Source: Sesamum alatum
Taxonomy: Eukaryota > Streptophyta > Magnoliopsida > Lamiales > Pedaliaceae
Assembly: GCA_034509735.1 (NCBI GenBank)
Contig: JACGWO010000003.1
Location: 6,572,001-6,636,000 of the forward strand
Direction: 5' to 3'
Length of the DNA stretch: 64,000 bases
Under the pieces are notes generated by a model. That model saw nothing but the letters and a program-made list of their open reading frames with translations. It had not been told where the DNA came from and did no database searches. Made by a program: the position numbers and the translations under genes. Positions 11,835-22,410 of the stretch are shown in pieces (within the stretch, counting starts at the first letter, position 1; every line of letters begins with the position of its first letter).

Positions 11835-12222
11835 TGATAGTGCTAGGAAATTAGAATTACCAAAATACCCTCAAGTTGTAAAGGAATTCACAAGAATGCT
11901 ATTTAGTGGAAGTTATTGGCAGTTATTAGAGGAAGTTATAAAATGTAGTTATTGGTTAGTGGGGTAACGTTAAGTTACCAAAACACCTCCATAGATTAGA
12001 CCTTGGCCGTTGGATTGAATGCAGTTGAGGGACAACACTGTACTTTCACCCATGTATTTTACTATAAATATAAGGTGAAAACCTTTGTAAACATATCTCA
12101 TTTTTTCATATATAGCAATCTACTTTTCCTATTTTGGGAAGGAATTTTGAAGTTTGTGTGTCTCGCGACATCATTTCGAGTTATCGTGCTTAGATCGATA
12201 ATTCCCAAATCTCACATCATCA
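11835..12222 (+). repeat. 3' LTR of the Tat-type element
   Basis: TG...CA sequence beginning tgatagtgctaggaaatt and ending cacatcatca, preceded by a purine tract and followed by TTAGG. A TATA-like ctataaata lies at about 12063. It is related to the LTR at 38526-39026 (shared tgat.gtg..gaaatt start and purine tract ggagttg.gagggctac). Confidence 0.75.
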
Positions 12223-12227
12223 TTAGG

Positions 12228-12300
12228 GATTCGACCTGGTTCCACGATCGCTACAGTTTTAGAATCAGTAATTATATTTGATGGCTTCGACAACCGATCA
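12228..12300 (+). repeat. Athila 5' LTR, segment 3 (end)
   Basis: The last 73 bp of the 5' LTR match 16884-16956 of the 3' LTR (gattcgacc...ggcttcgacaac.gatca). Confidence 0.9.
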
Positions 12301-12323
12301 AATTTTGGCGCCGTTTTCGGGGA
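12301..12323 (+). other. Athila primer-binding site
   Basis: ttttggcgccgttttcgggg immediately after the LTR end corresponds to the Athila-type site complementary to the 3' end of tRNA-Asp, here with a few changes. It sets the start of minus-strand DNA synthesis. Confidence 0.75.
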
Positions 12324-12558
12324 ACTATTTTTAGTTTTTTAGTTTAGTATTTGCTTTTTCATCCCGTGCTAATCTTTTTATTTGGTAGGGACCTTCGGGC
12401 TTGATCTAGAATAACTGTTGGTGTTGAATCTATTTTTAGGGAAATTGGAAAAGATAGCAGCAAGGCAATGGATTCCTACCATGGCCGAGAATCATAATCG
12501 CTATAGATTTCGAAGTGATTGGGATGTTTGATGAGCCAATGAGGTAAGCCTCACTACT
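12324..12558 (+). other. Athila leader
   Basis: Untranslated leader and eroded gag start between the primer site and the first readable gag frame. No intact ORF. Confidence 0.4.
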
Positions 12559-13028
12559 TTGGAAAACCAAATCTCTAATCTTACTACTTTGGTTCATCAA
12601 TTTAGTGTAGGACAAATGCAAGTACCGAATGTTTGTGGGAATTGTTCAAGTCTTGGACATCCTAGAATTGCATCCCCATCGTTACAACACAATGCAATAA
12701 TGGAAGTAAATGCGGTAGGCGGATTTTCTGGGCAACCTCAACAGCAATATGATCCCTACTATGAGTTCTATAATCCAGGATGGCAAGTTTACCTGAATTT
12801 TAACTATTGGAGTCAAGAGGAGCAATCGAGATATCAACCACCTCCGACACCCACGCAAGCCCCTCTCGAGCGCCAAGTTCAGATATGAGCTTAGAGGATA
12901 TTGTTAAATCCCTTGCTCTTTCTACTCAACAGTTCGAACAGAAAACAAATTCGCCTCTAAAAATCATCACTTTGAACAAGAAAGAAGGGTGTACTTGCAA
13001 CAGACAAAGGAAAACAATAAAATTCTAG
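12559..13028 (+). pseudogene. Athila gag remnant
   Basis: The first frame (12559-12888) carries CGNCSSLGHP, a decayed cysteine motif, then VNAVGGF and YDPY...YNPGWQ, the Athila gag C-terminal signature. A frame change near 12810-12880 leads into a second frame (12807-13028) with LEDIVKSLALSTQQFEQ. The first half of gag is missing or unreadable. Non-functional. Confidence 0.65.
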
Positions 13029-13192
13029 ATAATCAAGTCACTCAATTGGCCACCTCTATTAGCCAGTTGGAAGCTCATGCATCGACAAAAGTTCCAATAC
13101 AAACAATGGTGCAATCCATAGAGAATGTGAGTGAGATAACGCTCTGGGTGGGAAGGAGATACACCTAATTGAACAAGCACCGGTGAAAACCA

Positions 13193-13465
13193 ATGAAGTT
13201 GAGAAGGCTCTCAAAGACACCGACGCCCAAAAAAGAAAATGTAGAGTCCGATTTAATCCCACTTTCTTCATATAATACTTGTGCTCTTCCTCCCCTATAC
13301 AGGATGATGAAATCGAAGGAGGATGAGCATGAGAGAGAGATTATGAATGCCTTCATGAAGGCATCCCCACTGAAGCTGAAAGACTTGCCCAACCACCTAA
13401 AAGATCTCTATTTGGGTGTATGGGAAACATTATCTAGCATTATTTTAGAAGGACTATTTACATAG
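13193..13465 (+). pseudogene. Athila protease-region remnant
   Basis: The frame contains KLKDLPNHLKDLYLG.WETL. This corresponds to the 'LP.HLKYAYLGE.ETLPVI' segment between protease and RT of Athila pol. Stops on both sides and the immediate jump to integrase C-terminal sequence show that RT, RNase H and most of integrase were deleted. Confidence 0.55.
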
Positions 13466-13480
13466 CAGAATGAACGAAAG

Positions 13481-13783
13481 TTGGATGGAAGAGAAGATTT
13501 GAGAAGTTGCAAGGAGAAAACACGGAGGTTTCATGATCATATGATTTTAAAGAAGCTATTTGAGGTTGGGACAAAGGTGCTATTCTACAAATCTCGCATG
13601 AAGCTCATCCCAGGTAAGTCAAGTTCTTTTTGGCTTGGTCATTTTGAAGGTGTTAGTATTTTTCCTCATAGTGTAGCGAGAATTAAAAGTCTCAATATGG
13701 TGAATGACCATAGATCAAAATCATTTCTTGGTGGTGACGAAGTAACAAGCATCATTGGTATTGCATTGGCATCACTCCAATAG
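13481..13783 (+). pseudogene. Athila integrase C-terminal remnant
   Basis: KTRRFHDHMILKKLFEVG.KVLFY.SR..LIPGK matches the C-terminal SH3-like end of gypsy integrase ('K..HD..I....F..G..VLL..SR..L.PGKL.S.W'). It follows the protease remnant directly, marking the pol deletion. After about 13650 the frame no longer resembles the family. Confidence 0.6.
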
Positions 13784-13800
13784 TTAACACATTGAAAAGA

Positions 13801-13862
13801 AGGCATTCCGTCGAGCATAACGACGTTAAACAATTGCGCTTGTTGGGAGGCAACCCGACTTT
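13801..13862 (+). other. Conserved Athila post-pol motif
   Basis: The segment with 'ccgtcgagcataacgacgtt', then a 'gcgcttgttgggaggcaacc' block, resembles a motif I associate with Athila-group elements just after pol. Its role is unknown. Useful for classification. Confidence 0.6.
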
Positions 13863-15741
13863 TTATTTGCTTTCTTTTGAATTTTTTTAGGATGTTACTC
13901 TTTGAACTTCGTTGATTTGACCTTCATGTAGGGCTTGTTTACGCTTGGTCTGATGCCAAAATCAGTCCTCCACTTCTTGGCCTCGAACAGATTACATCGA
14001 GAGATAGGGCGTGATCACACCCTATCTTACTTTCTGATCTGTCTGAAGTTGCTCTGCACAATAGACTTGAGGGTTTGCTAAGGCGTGATCACGCCTTAAC
14101 GATTATTCGATTCAACCTGCAGCCGATGCGCCTCGACCTCTTTCCATCAAGTCGGTTTTGCCCCACCGCACATTTCAGGGATGTTCTCTATCTCCTTTTT
14201 TACTTGTCAATCCCTTGCTATGTGTTGTGTTTTATGCATACATTGGGGACAATGTATGTACTTGGTGTGGGGAGGTTTGTGCTAACATGTTGTTTTGGAA
14301 AATGTTGACTATATACTTAATCCTCCATCTGGTTATGTATTTATGGTAATGTTGATATGTTGTGGGGAGATTGGTTTCTGTGGAGCGAAAATTTTTGATT
14401 TGGGAATTGACAATATTTCATGAAGAACGAAACTTGTGCTTGAAATTAGCTTGTCTTGAAACAAAATGTGTGAATTATCCTGTAACTTGAACTGAGTTCC
14501 GTGAATGTTGTCTTATTTTGTGCCTTAAATTGATAGGAAATTGTGGTTCAAGTTGAGATTAGTAGGCAGAACTAACACTAGTGGCATGTAAAAAAAGAAT
14601 TGTTGTGAAGGTTGTCCCATTGATTGCATTAAACGTACAACGTTCAAGAATCAACACTAAAGCCCTATATGTGAGCTTTTAAGCCAAAGCACTTACATTC
14701 AATAGTGCTCGTATATTTGTTTTGATTGAGGACATCAAACTTAGTGTGTGCATTCTAGAACTTGCTTGTGTAATACATTTCGAGGCCACATTCTTGCAGA
14801 TTGGTGTATGAAAGTGATAAGGGCACTTAGGAATAGTCAATAAACCTTTAAAAGAGCTTACCAAAAATTCACCCTTAGAAAACTCATTTGAGCCTTGGCC
14901 TCTATTTTTTTGGTTAAACTGTATTTTAAGTCGATTATCCCCTTCTTGGTTATTCCCTACAGAAATAGTTGAACCCTTTTCAAGGGGATGATGTTATGTG
15001 GTTGCTTGTAAGTCAATGCGGAAGCGAGCTAATGAATTGGTTCGAGTTGGACATGGGAGACATATTGCTAGACCCAAGAAAGAAAAAAAAATGGAAGGGA
15101 AGCAATGAAAAAAAAAAAGAAGAAGAAGAAGAAAATGATGAACGAGGAAAAAGAAAGAAAAAGGAGGAAAAGATTCGAATAGAAAAGTGAAACTGAAAAA
15201 TCTTGTTGCAAAGTTTGAATGTTCCAAGCACGTTAGTGAAGATGGAAGGAAAAGAAATGAGTTGGGAAAAACAAGCAACTGTGGTTGATACCATCCTTTT
15301 GAATTCATGAGCCACAATTTGACCTCTCTTGATACACCTTGTCCCTAGCCCCGTTACAACCAAGTTAAGACCTTTTGATTCATGCACTGATAAGCATTTT
15401 GCAGCGGTGGAGATTTGAATCACAAGCAAGCATATGGCAATGGCACTCTAATTTCTTGATTTGAGTGTGACCAAAATTTCTTGAACACTTCTCGAGTGAT
15501 TTGAGCGACACCATTGTGAGGAGTGTTCAGACTTGTTTCGTTTAAGTTTGATAAAGTCAATGGGACACATGCTTGTTGAATTGATGCCATCAGTGTTCAT
15601 TCTCTATATTACTATCTCCTTTTAAACTATGGAGACATATTGGTGAAGCCACATACTTGAATAACATCAAGGGAAATTTGGGTTTGGTTAATTGGATAAT
15701 CCGTGTATTTTGAATCAAGACATGCTTAAGGACAAGCATGG
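13863..15741 (+). mobile_element. Athila non-coding region before the 3' LTR
   Basis: About 1.9 kb without a recognisable gene. It contains two copies of a GGCGTGATCAC-type palindrome (about 14007 and 14082) and a purine-rich, Lys/Glu-biased tract (15075-15190). No envelope-like ORF can be recognised. Confidence 0.6.
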
Positions 15742-15759
15742 TTTCGGTGTGGGGGAATT
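15742..15759 (+). other. Athila polypurine tract
   Basis: 'cggtgtgggggaatt' immediately before the 3' LTR is the expected plus-strand primer. Confidence 0.7.
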
Positions 15760-16956
15760 TGATAGGATGTGTTTTATCACTCAAATGTATGTTTACTTTG
15801 AGTATTTTAGATCTAATTCTCTGCATTGATAATTGAACAATGCATCTTTTGAGTGAATGATCGATTTTGACCCATTGTGAAGGAAATGGGGTGAAAAAGC
15901 TCCAAATAAAGCTGAAAAGTGATCAAGGGAAGTTGAACACAAATCATACTTGAGAAGTCATTAAGGCGTGATCACGCCCTATTTAGTAACCAAGTCTGGG
16001 CGAGAAAGAAGAAGATTTGGAAAGATTTATACTGGGATTTATTTCCTTTTCCAAAAGACAAGTTGAACGGCAAGAGGAGCATGTTTTGGAGCTATAAAAA
16101 GGGGTCTTAAGGCTGAAGATCAGCATCGAATTTCATCTTTGATCACCCTCTTAGTTTAAATCATCTGACCCATTCTTCTTTCTTTTATTTTATGTTTTGC
16201 TATAGGATTTAGGTTTTTCTACACACATGATGTGTAGCTAATTTCATTTTGAGGTTTTGATCTTATATGATTTCGCCGAGTATTTCTCGTCTTGATTTAC
16301 TATGAATGGAATGATTATTATTGATAGATCTGACAATTCAATTCGATATTAATTGTTCTACTGCTATCCATGAGTTCAGTGATCCGTAATTGTCATGAAT
16401 GAGTGGTATGGGTAGCAAGCAAGTTTATTATGTGCTTTGCATGATTGATTTGTGGGGACGAGAAAACTAGGTTAGATAACTGCAGCTATCTCAATTGTTT
16501 ATCTAGATTCAATTGTTTTCATTGATGAAAATGCTATTATTGATGTGATATGGAATACTATCGTGTCCAATCTTGATATAATAAGTTTGAATTTAGATGC
16601 TTGAGTCAAATCCATTACAATAGGAGAACGGGAAGTTATTATGGCTATCATAAAAGATTTCAAAGTTGAATGCTTGATTGTGAAATTAATCATTTGTGAC
16701 CTATGATAGACATAACGATTCGATGATACACTCCCTTGAATTTGAATTTCTCTCTCTTGATCTCTTTGTAGTTAATTATTCTTACTTTCTGTTTAGTTTA
16801 TACGTATTAGTAGTTAATTCTCATCTCATCCTCCCATTTGATTAGCAGGACTAGGCTAAGAAATTAATTCATAGTTCCCTAGCGATTCGACCCGGTTCCA
16901 CGACTGCTATAGTTTTAGAATCAGTAATTATATTTGACGGCTTCGACAACTGATCA
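15760..16956 (+). repeat. Athila 3' LTR
   Basis: Uninterrupted 1197-bp LTR beginning tgataggatg and ending caactgatca, followed by the target duplication CTCGA. It is the reference copy for assembling the three pieces of the 5' LTR. Confidence 0.92.
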
Positions 16957-16961
16957 CTCGA

Positions 16962-17149
16962 CAGTCATTACATGAATGCATCACTTGAATGCACATTCTT
17001 GAGGGTTCTTCTGATTTCTACACAATATATTGAGTAAAATTATGTTATCTTATTGGATTAAATGTGAATTTCTTATAAGACGGTATGTGATAATGGAGGG
17101 GGTGTCACAGTTTTTGACTTGGAATATTTCGAACCAACCCTCAAAAGTT
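16962..17149 (-). mobile_element. LTR copy B, second segment
   Basis: Continues copy B after the Athila element. It ends with 'ggaatatttcgaaccaaccc', matching family sequence such as 'gaatgtttcagaccaaccct' (4061-4080). Confidence 0.55.
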
Positions 17150-17872
17150 TTTTTTTAATTAAACCACCCGGGGGTGGGGGGAGCTTTTTGCGGTCTCCTT
17201 CCCTTCTCCATTAATCACAAGAAAAGATATATATACAGCGGGGAGTACTAACTCCCTCAGGTATTCTACGAAAGCATAAACAAGGAGTACTACTCCCTTA
17301 CAAAAAGCACAAGAGAAAAGCAGGAAAGCATAAATAAGGACTACTACTCCCTTACAAAAAATAGGGAAAGCGTAAACAAGAAGTACTACTCCCTTACAAC
17401 ATAAGAGATGTGAAAATGGCCTACTACTATCTCTGCTAGCAAAATAGATTAAGATGGGTGAGTATTGTCTGAATGTCAAAAAGTATTTTCCAAGCAGTGT
17501 GAAGTGCAACACCCATTCAATCTTCGAGTATATACAGAAAGTGGATAACTTGCTCAGAGGTTCAGTAGCAATATACATACCAGAAATCCACAGGTTCAAA
17601 AGCAAGTGTAACACCAAAACTAGGGTATCCTCAGTGGGCCAGGAACAGTATATTGCGCCATATACAAACATCGATAAGGAGCAAATAATTGGGCGGGAGG
17701 GGATACAAGAAGTGCTATTTTGTTTCAGCTCCTAAGAGAAGCTGAAACTATTAGTGCTAGTTGTGTTTAAGGCGAATATGGGGAAGGCCAATAGCATCAA
17801 GGAAAAGTATACCTCTAATCTTACCGCTTAGTTGATCCTCTATGATGACCTGCAGGCTATCCTCTATGATGA
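17150..17872 (-). mobile_element. Poly(A)-type retroposon of unknown origin
   Basis: Insert in copy B beginning at the left with a T run (a poly(A) tail on the minus strand). Its flanks are two variants of one 12-base LTR sequence: AACCCTCAAAAG on the left and AACCCCCGACAG on the right. The uninterrupted family sequence at 4075 is AACCCTCAGAAG. This is the pattern of a target duplication made by LINE-type reverse transcription. A minus-strand frame of 170 codons (17159-17671) is open but rests on repeats and matches no family I know. It could be a SINE, a LINE 3' end or a processed transcript. Confidence 0.5.
17267..17400. repeat. Imperfect tandem repeat, about 50-bp unit
   Basis: Three to four units contain 'agtactactcccttacaaaa' preceded by 'cataaacaag'. 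On the minus strand they encode the repeated peptide KGVVLLVYAF. Confidence 0.8.
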
Positions 17873-17884
17873 CAAACCCCCGAC

Positions 17885-17977
17885 AGCTGGTTTTATAGTC
17901 GCCATCAAATGCGCGACCCAACTTCATTGGTTTAAATGGTATGTGGGCTTTGTCCATGAAATGCAATAATAACATAT
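17885..17977 (-). mobile_element. LTR copy B, third segment
   Basis: The segment ggttttatagtcgccatc...gggctttgtcc matches the family block at 4090-4160. It ends in the target duplication CATAT (17973-17977) of the following solo LTR. Confidence 0.6.
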
Positions 17978-18405
17978 TGTTAGAATAGGTGACCGTGAAG
18001 CTAATCCTGTTAGGTTTATGTAACCTATTTCTGATAATTTGGTGTTTAAATAAAGTTCATGAATAAAAAGTGATATTCATATTTGGCATTTATTCTTTGT
18101 TTGTGTTCACATAACTGCCTTATATAACAAACTGTTAAATGCACAAATAAAACCCACAGATCGAAATCGTAATCCAAGAAACTGGGCTGCGCATAGGATG
18201 GCAGGTCATGAAATCAATTTTTGTGGATCGGTCTGATATACTCCAAGTCGAAAGGATTTGAGATAGGGTGTCAAGAATCCATTTGAGACTTGCATTAAGC
18301 AACTGCAGTCGCGTTTCATTGACAAGTGACGAAGGTCATCCATGCAATGATTAGTGGGTTAGCCAGCTTGGTGCCGGCTGACTGAGGTGATTCGTGGGAA
18401 TCGTC

Positions 18406-19672
18406 GGGAAAAAAAAAATTTAGTACACTAACTTGGCTCTCGTTCAATTTTAGTACACTAACTTTGATAATTATCACATTTTATACATTATGTTGCAATT
18501 TTACTTCAATTAAGTCCAATTGATCGGAATTTGCTGACGTGGCCAATTTTTGCTTATTTGTCCGACGAGATTAACCACGTCAGCACATGACGTGGCCGAC
18601 GACTGACGTGGCGGGATACTTGGATGTATTTTCTTCCATAAGGATGAATTTTAACACTAACTTTAGCATGGTTTAATTTTAGTCCAATAACTTTGAATGA
18701 GGTGAAATTTAAGTCCCCTGTCATTGTGTCTAGGGGTTGCCACTGCCCATTTATATTTATATTATAAAAAAATTAAATATAAGTGTACCGCTGAAAACGG
18801 TACATTTATATATTTATGACTGGTCGCTAGTTGCGAGCTGCACTCACGACCAGCCCTCAAATTTAAATTTGTTAATTCTTTATAATTATTAGTTAAAGTT
18901 AAAAAAATAATTATTAATACTTAATTAGATATAATTAATTAATAATAATTTGATAATTATTAATATAGCTATTAAATTAATTAATCAAAGAATAATAAAT
19001 TTGATAATATAGTTGTTAATCATAATTTAAAAAATAGATAATTATTAATAATTTGATAATATATTTGTTAATTATTTATAATTGTTAATAGAGTTATATT
19101 ATTATAGCCGAGATCTTTTCCTTTTCACACTTATCAGTTCAGTTGGATCATCTATTTTTTAAACTATGATTAACAACTATATTATCGAATTTCTAACAAT
19201 TAATCTATATCAAATTAATTAATATTAACAACTATATTATCAAATTAATTAAAATTATGTTAATAATATTACATTTCGTACGAAAAAAAATAAAAATATT
19301 ATATCATTATTATAATTATTATTCTGTACTTAAATTTAACCACATTCAAAGTTATTGGACTAAAATTAAACCATGCTAAAGTTAGTGTACTAAAACTCAT
19401 CCTTATGAAAGAAAATACATCCAAGTCATCCCGCCACGTCAGCCGCCTGCCACATCATGTGCTGACGTGGTTAATTTCGCCGGACACGTCAGCAAAAAAT
19501 TGGTCACGTCAGCAAATTCCGATCAATTGACCGAAAAATTGGAACAAAAACCCTCAATTGGACTTAATTGAAGCAAAATTACAACATAATGTATAAAATG
19601 TGATAATTACCAAAGTTAGTGTACTAAAATTGAATGAGAGCCAAGTTAGTGTACTAAAAAAAGTTTTATCCC
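18406..19672. mobile_element. Mutator-type non-autonomous inverted-repeat element
   Basis: Termini GGGA...TCCC with long inverted repeats (about 250-300 bp; 'tttagtacactaacttggct' near both ends), flanked by the direct repeat GGGAATCGTC (18396-18405, 19673-19682). A 9-10 bp duplication with long terminal inverted repeats is the Mutator-like pattern. The arms carry several TGACGTGG/CCACGTCA motifs. The AT-rich centre codes for nothing. Confidence 0.88.
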
Positions 19673-20700
19673 GGGAATCGTCACATGGAAAACCTTGAGT
19701 GGGTTGCTCGGTATGACTCGAATTCCCGGTTTCGATAGTAGGGGTTTGGTCCTTGGACTTAAGGGACTATTGTGGTCACATACACACTGTGGTTGTATCT
19801 TAGATTTGGCAAGAGGCTACCAGGTCAAGAGACTGAATATTCATAAGCCTTACCTAGTGCAGTTAAGGTGTGTAGTGTGAAAATAGGTCCTAATATAGAA
19901 TCCGTCTCCTGTCTGACGGTGATGTCTCACTTACACTCTGAAACTCATCCTCAAGTAAAACTGTGACCCCAATAACTGAATAGTGGGATAAGATCCCTGT
20001 GATGCTTGGTATGGATGAGCCACGGTTGTAGCCGAGAATGGGTACCAATACCGATTGTCTATACCCTAGACTATAGCCGTGAGATGGAAGATGGAAGCAC
20101 AAACATACTAAAGAGCCTAAATGTTCACGCCATAAATATTCACCTAGTCTCTAGTGCTATGGACCGTTGCTAGATGGCCACCCATGGTGACAGACGATTT
20201 TCCAGTATAGGGTGATTGGAAATTCGGCTAAGTCTAGCTGAGGGTGAACCTAAAAAGTCACACACAATCCATCGGTAGCAGAGGAATTAATTTGGAATTA
20301 ATTTCGGGAGGTCGAACAATTTAATTAAATTAAATGGTTCACTTTTTCTTGGATAGTTAATTCTTTAATTGGATTAAATAGAATTAACTAATAAATTTGA
20401 TTTATTAATTTGAGGAGATAGGCTTAAAATAATTATTTTATTATTTAAAGCCTTAGGGATTATTTTAAATTAGATTTAAAATATTCTATCTAAGAGATGG
20501 ACGGACGAGATTGAATGGAGAGATCAATGGCCAAGATCAAGTTTGACTTGGTCTTTTTCTTAACTTGAATAGGATTTGACTAGGTCAAAATTTTTAGTCA
20601 ACCTAGGGTTCTCTATGAGAGTTTGAAGAGGACTAGGAGAAGTCCTCTTCTATAAAATACTCATAGAAACACACACCTCAAGGTGTTGAAACTCTAGCAT

Positions 20701-20717
20701 ACACACACACACACACA
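20701..20717. repeat. (AC)n microsatellite
   Basis: Short CA/AC run within the solo LTR. Confidence 0.85.
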
Positions 20718-21233
20718 AACCCCACTCAGCCACCTCTCTCACTCTCTCTCGGCTGCCCCTTCCCCTCTCTTCTCCAAGAATTGTTCTTAGTTCCTTGTTT
20801 TCATACAAGTGAGCTATAGGGAAATTGATCACGTTAATTCATAACACTAGGTCTATTTGTCCTCCTATATAAATTCCTCTTGATTTCTTGCTAGCACAGG
20901 GGATCAAGATCCGGTGGATTGGGTGGACAATTTAGAGGGTTCCTGCTTTGGAATCTTGGTGGCAAAACATGGAACAACGAACGTAACAGTTTGAAGAAAA
21001 CGACAACGGGGTAGATTTCACGCTCCCTTTTGTTACAACCCTAGGGCGACCATGATATTGCATGTTTTACTTTGATCATGAGATACACCGAACACCAGGG
21101 AGGTTCAAGGGAACACCCCTTGAATGTGTATTTACTTTCATTTAAGCATGCTTTATTTTTTATGTTTTTTTAATTTACCGCGCTTCCGCATTCGGGCTCC
21201 CTCCCGGGACGATCCACACATGCTTTCACATAT

Positions 21234-21340
21234 AATATAACGTGATAAAGTTGGCCAAAGAATAAACTATATTCATGATATTTAACATTACATCAAATAA
21301 AATTATAAATAGTAGATTACAAAACAACCAACTAATTCGC
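21234..21340 (-). mobile_element. LTR copy B, last segment
   Basis: Continues copy B (aacattacatcaaataaaa...gattacaaaaca), matching the family stretch before the LTR end. The final bases are not well preserved, so the boundary with copy A is approximate. Confidence 0.45.
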
Positions 21341-22290
21341 TTGGTCGTCTAGCAACAATCCATGACACTAGAGAATAGGTGAATATCTTATGAACCTATA
21401 AGCTCGCGCGTACCCAGGTACAGTCCTTCCATCACTATTTCTTAGTCTTGGTCTAGGGTATGGAATTATTAATCGACTCCCATTTTTTACCAGACATCTA
21501 TGTGTAAAACTCTAATTATGTTTCTCCTTTGATCAACATCAAAAACGCATTTTCCTATTCGATCTTCTGATGTGGCCATAGTCTCTCTAGAGAGGAACAC
21601 ATATCAGAGCACACAAGAAATTGTTATCATCTCATGATGGGTGATGCATCATATCTTGGAACTTACTAGCCTCAATATGTGTTTCGACTATATTAGAACA
21701 AGGCTGATGATGACCATGGTAAAACACAACCACATTTGCCAAGACCTAGATACAGTTGTCCGACGCATGACACTATTGTGGCTCCTCAAATCTTAGGATT
21801 AAATCCAGTATTATCGCTAAGGAGTTCAAGTCATACCGATAATGCCCATGGGCATCTATGTGACAATTACTCGTGATTTAGTTTAGTTGGCTCGACAACT
21901 CTTTGTCAGTCACCCACTAATAATACATAGACGTCACATATCTATTGTCAATGAAACTTGATACTGATCAAATAGATGCATTACTTAGTCCAAGTCTCTG
22001 TAAAACCTTCAATGCCTTATCTCAAAGGTTCTCAACTTGGAATATTTAAGACCAACTCTCGAAAGTCGATGTTATAGTCGCCATCATATGCGCGACCCAA
22101 CTTCATTGGTTCTTAGAGGTATATGGGGGTTTGTCTGTGATATGCATAACAACCAATGTAAGTGTGGTACGAAAAGAAGGTCATAAAGAACTTTACATTA
22201 TTTATATAATTCAACATCACAATGAAAAGAATCTACATACGGATTACATAATAGTCAACCTAATTGGAATTTTGATGACCTATGCTGACA
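21341..22290 (-). mobile_element. LTR copy A, second segment
   Basis: Resumes exactly where copy A stopped at 685 (gtcgtctagcaacaatccatgacactagag) and runs through the family order to an LTR end, 'gatgacctatgctgaca'. With 1-685 it forms one old LTR split by more than 20 kb of later insertions. Confidence 0.6.
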
Positions 22291-22410
22291 TGATCATTGC
22301 TAGACGACCATCCATACTAGCGGGTACTCCTCAATTAAAGGGTTAAGTAAGAATAATTAATTAAATATGATCTAATTAATTTACGCAAATTATTGTAAAT
22401 TAAATTGCAG
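22291..22410 (+). mobile_element. Forward LTR fragment C
   Basis: 'gctagacgaccatcc' and the following AT-rich tract (attaattaaatatgatcta) match the reverse complement of copy A around 590-660, in the opposite orientation. It abuts the Tat 5' LTR. Confidence 0.4.

Larger units (their letters stand above)
7573..12222 (+). mobile_element. Deleted Tat-type gypsy element
   Basis: Bounded by near-matching 5-bp duplications CTAGG (7568-7572) and TTAGG (12223-12227) inside the Athila 5' LTR, which resumes cleanly at 12228. The 3' LTR is complete (11835-12222), preceded by a purine tract (gaagttgaggggctac). At the left only about 18 bp of matching LTR start remain (tgatagtcctaggaaatt). Gag and pol are absent. 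What is left is a long antisense ORF of the Transposase_28 type, known from the region between pol and the 3' LTR in Tat-lineage elements. A solo LTR (8937-10902) splits that ORF. Confidence 0.7.
1754..16956 (+). mobile_element. Athila-like Ty3/gypsy retrotransposon, nested and deleted
   Basis: Element bounded by TG...CA LTR ends and a perfect 5-bp target duplication, CTCGA (1749-1753 and 16957-16961). The 5' LTR is in three pieces (1754-2123, 6976-7572, 12228-12300) because two other elements landed in it. The 3' LTR is 15760-16956. A tRNA-Asp-type primer site (ttggcgccg) follows the 5' LTR, and remnants of gag, protease and the integrase C-terminus lie between 12559 and 13620. RT, RNase H and most of integrase are deleted. 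The two LTRs differ by several per cent by eye, so the insertion is old. It cannot move on its own. Athila assignment rests on the primer site, the gag NPGW motif and the conserved 13801-13862 motif. Confidence 0.88.
17978..21228 (+). mobile_element. Solo LTR (copia 2.2-kb family) with internal insertion, TSD CATAT
   Basis: Starts TGTTAGAATAGGTGACC and ends ...ATGCTTTCA, with a perfect 5-bp duplication CATAT on both sides (17973-17977, 21229-21233). A Mutator-type element (18406-19672) sits inside. Without it and its duplication the LTR is about 1.97 kb, similar to the copy at 8937. No internal region is present. Confidence 0.9.

Noticed and set aside
14994..15429. Long overlapping frames (up to 138 codons) rich in Phe/Ser on one strand and Lys/Glu on the other
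   Set aside because: Produced by a purine-rich low-complexity tract in the Athila non-coding region. No domain and no conservation seen.
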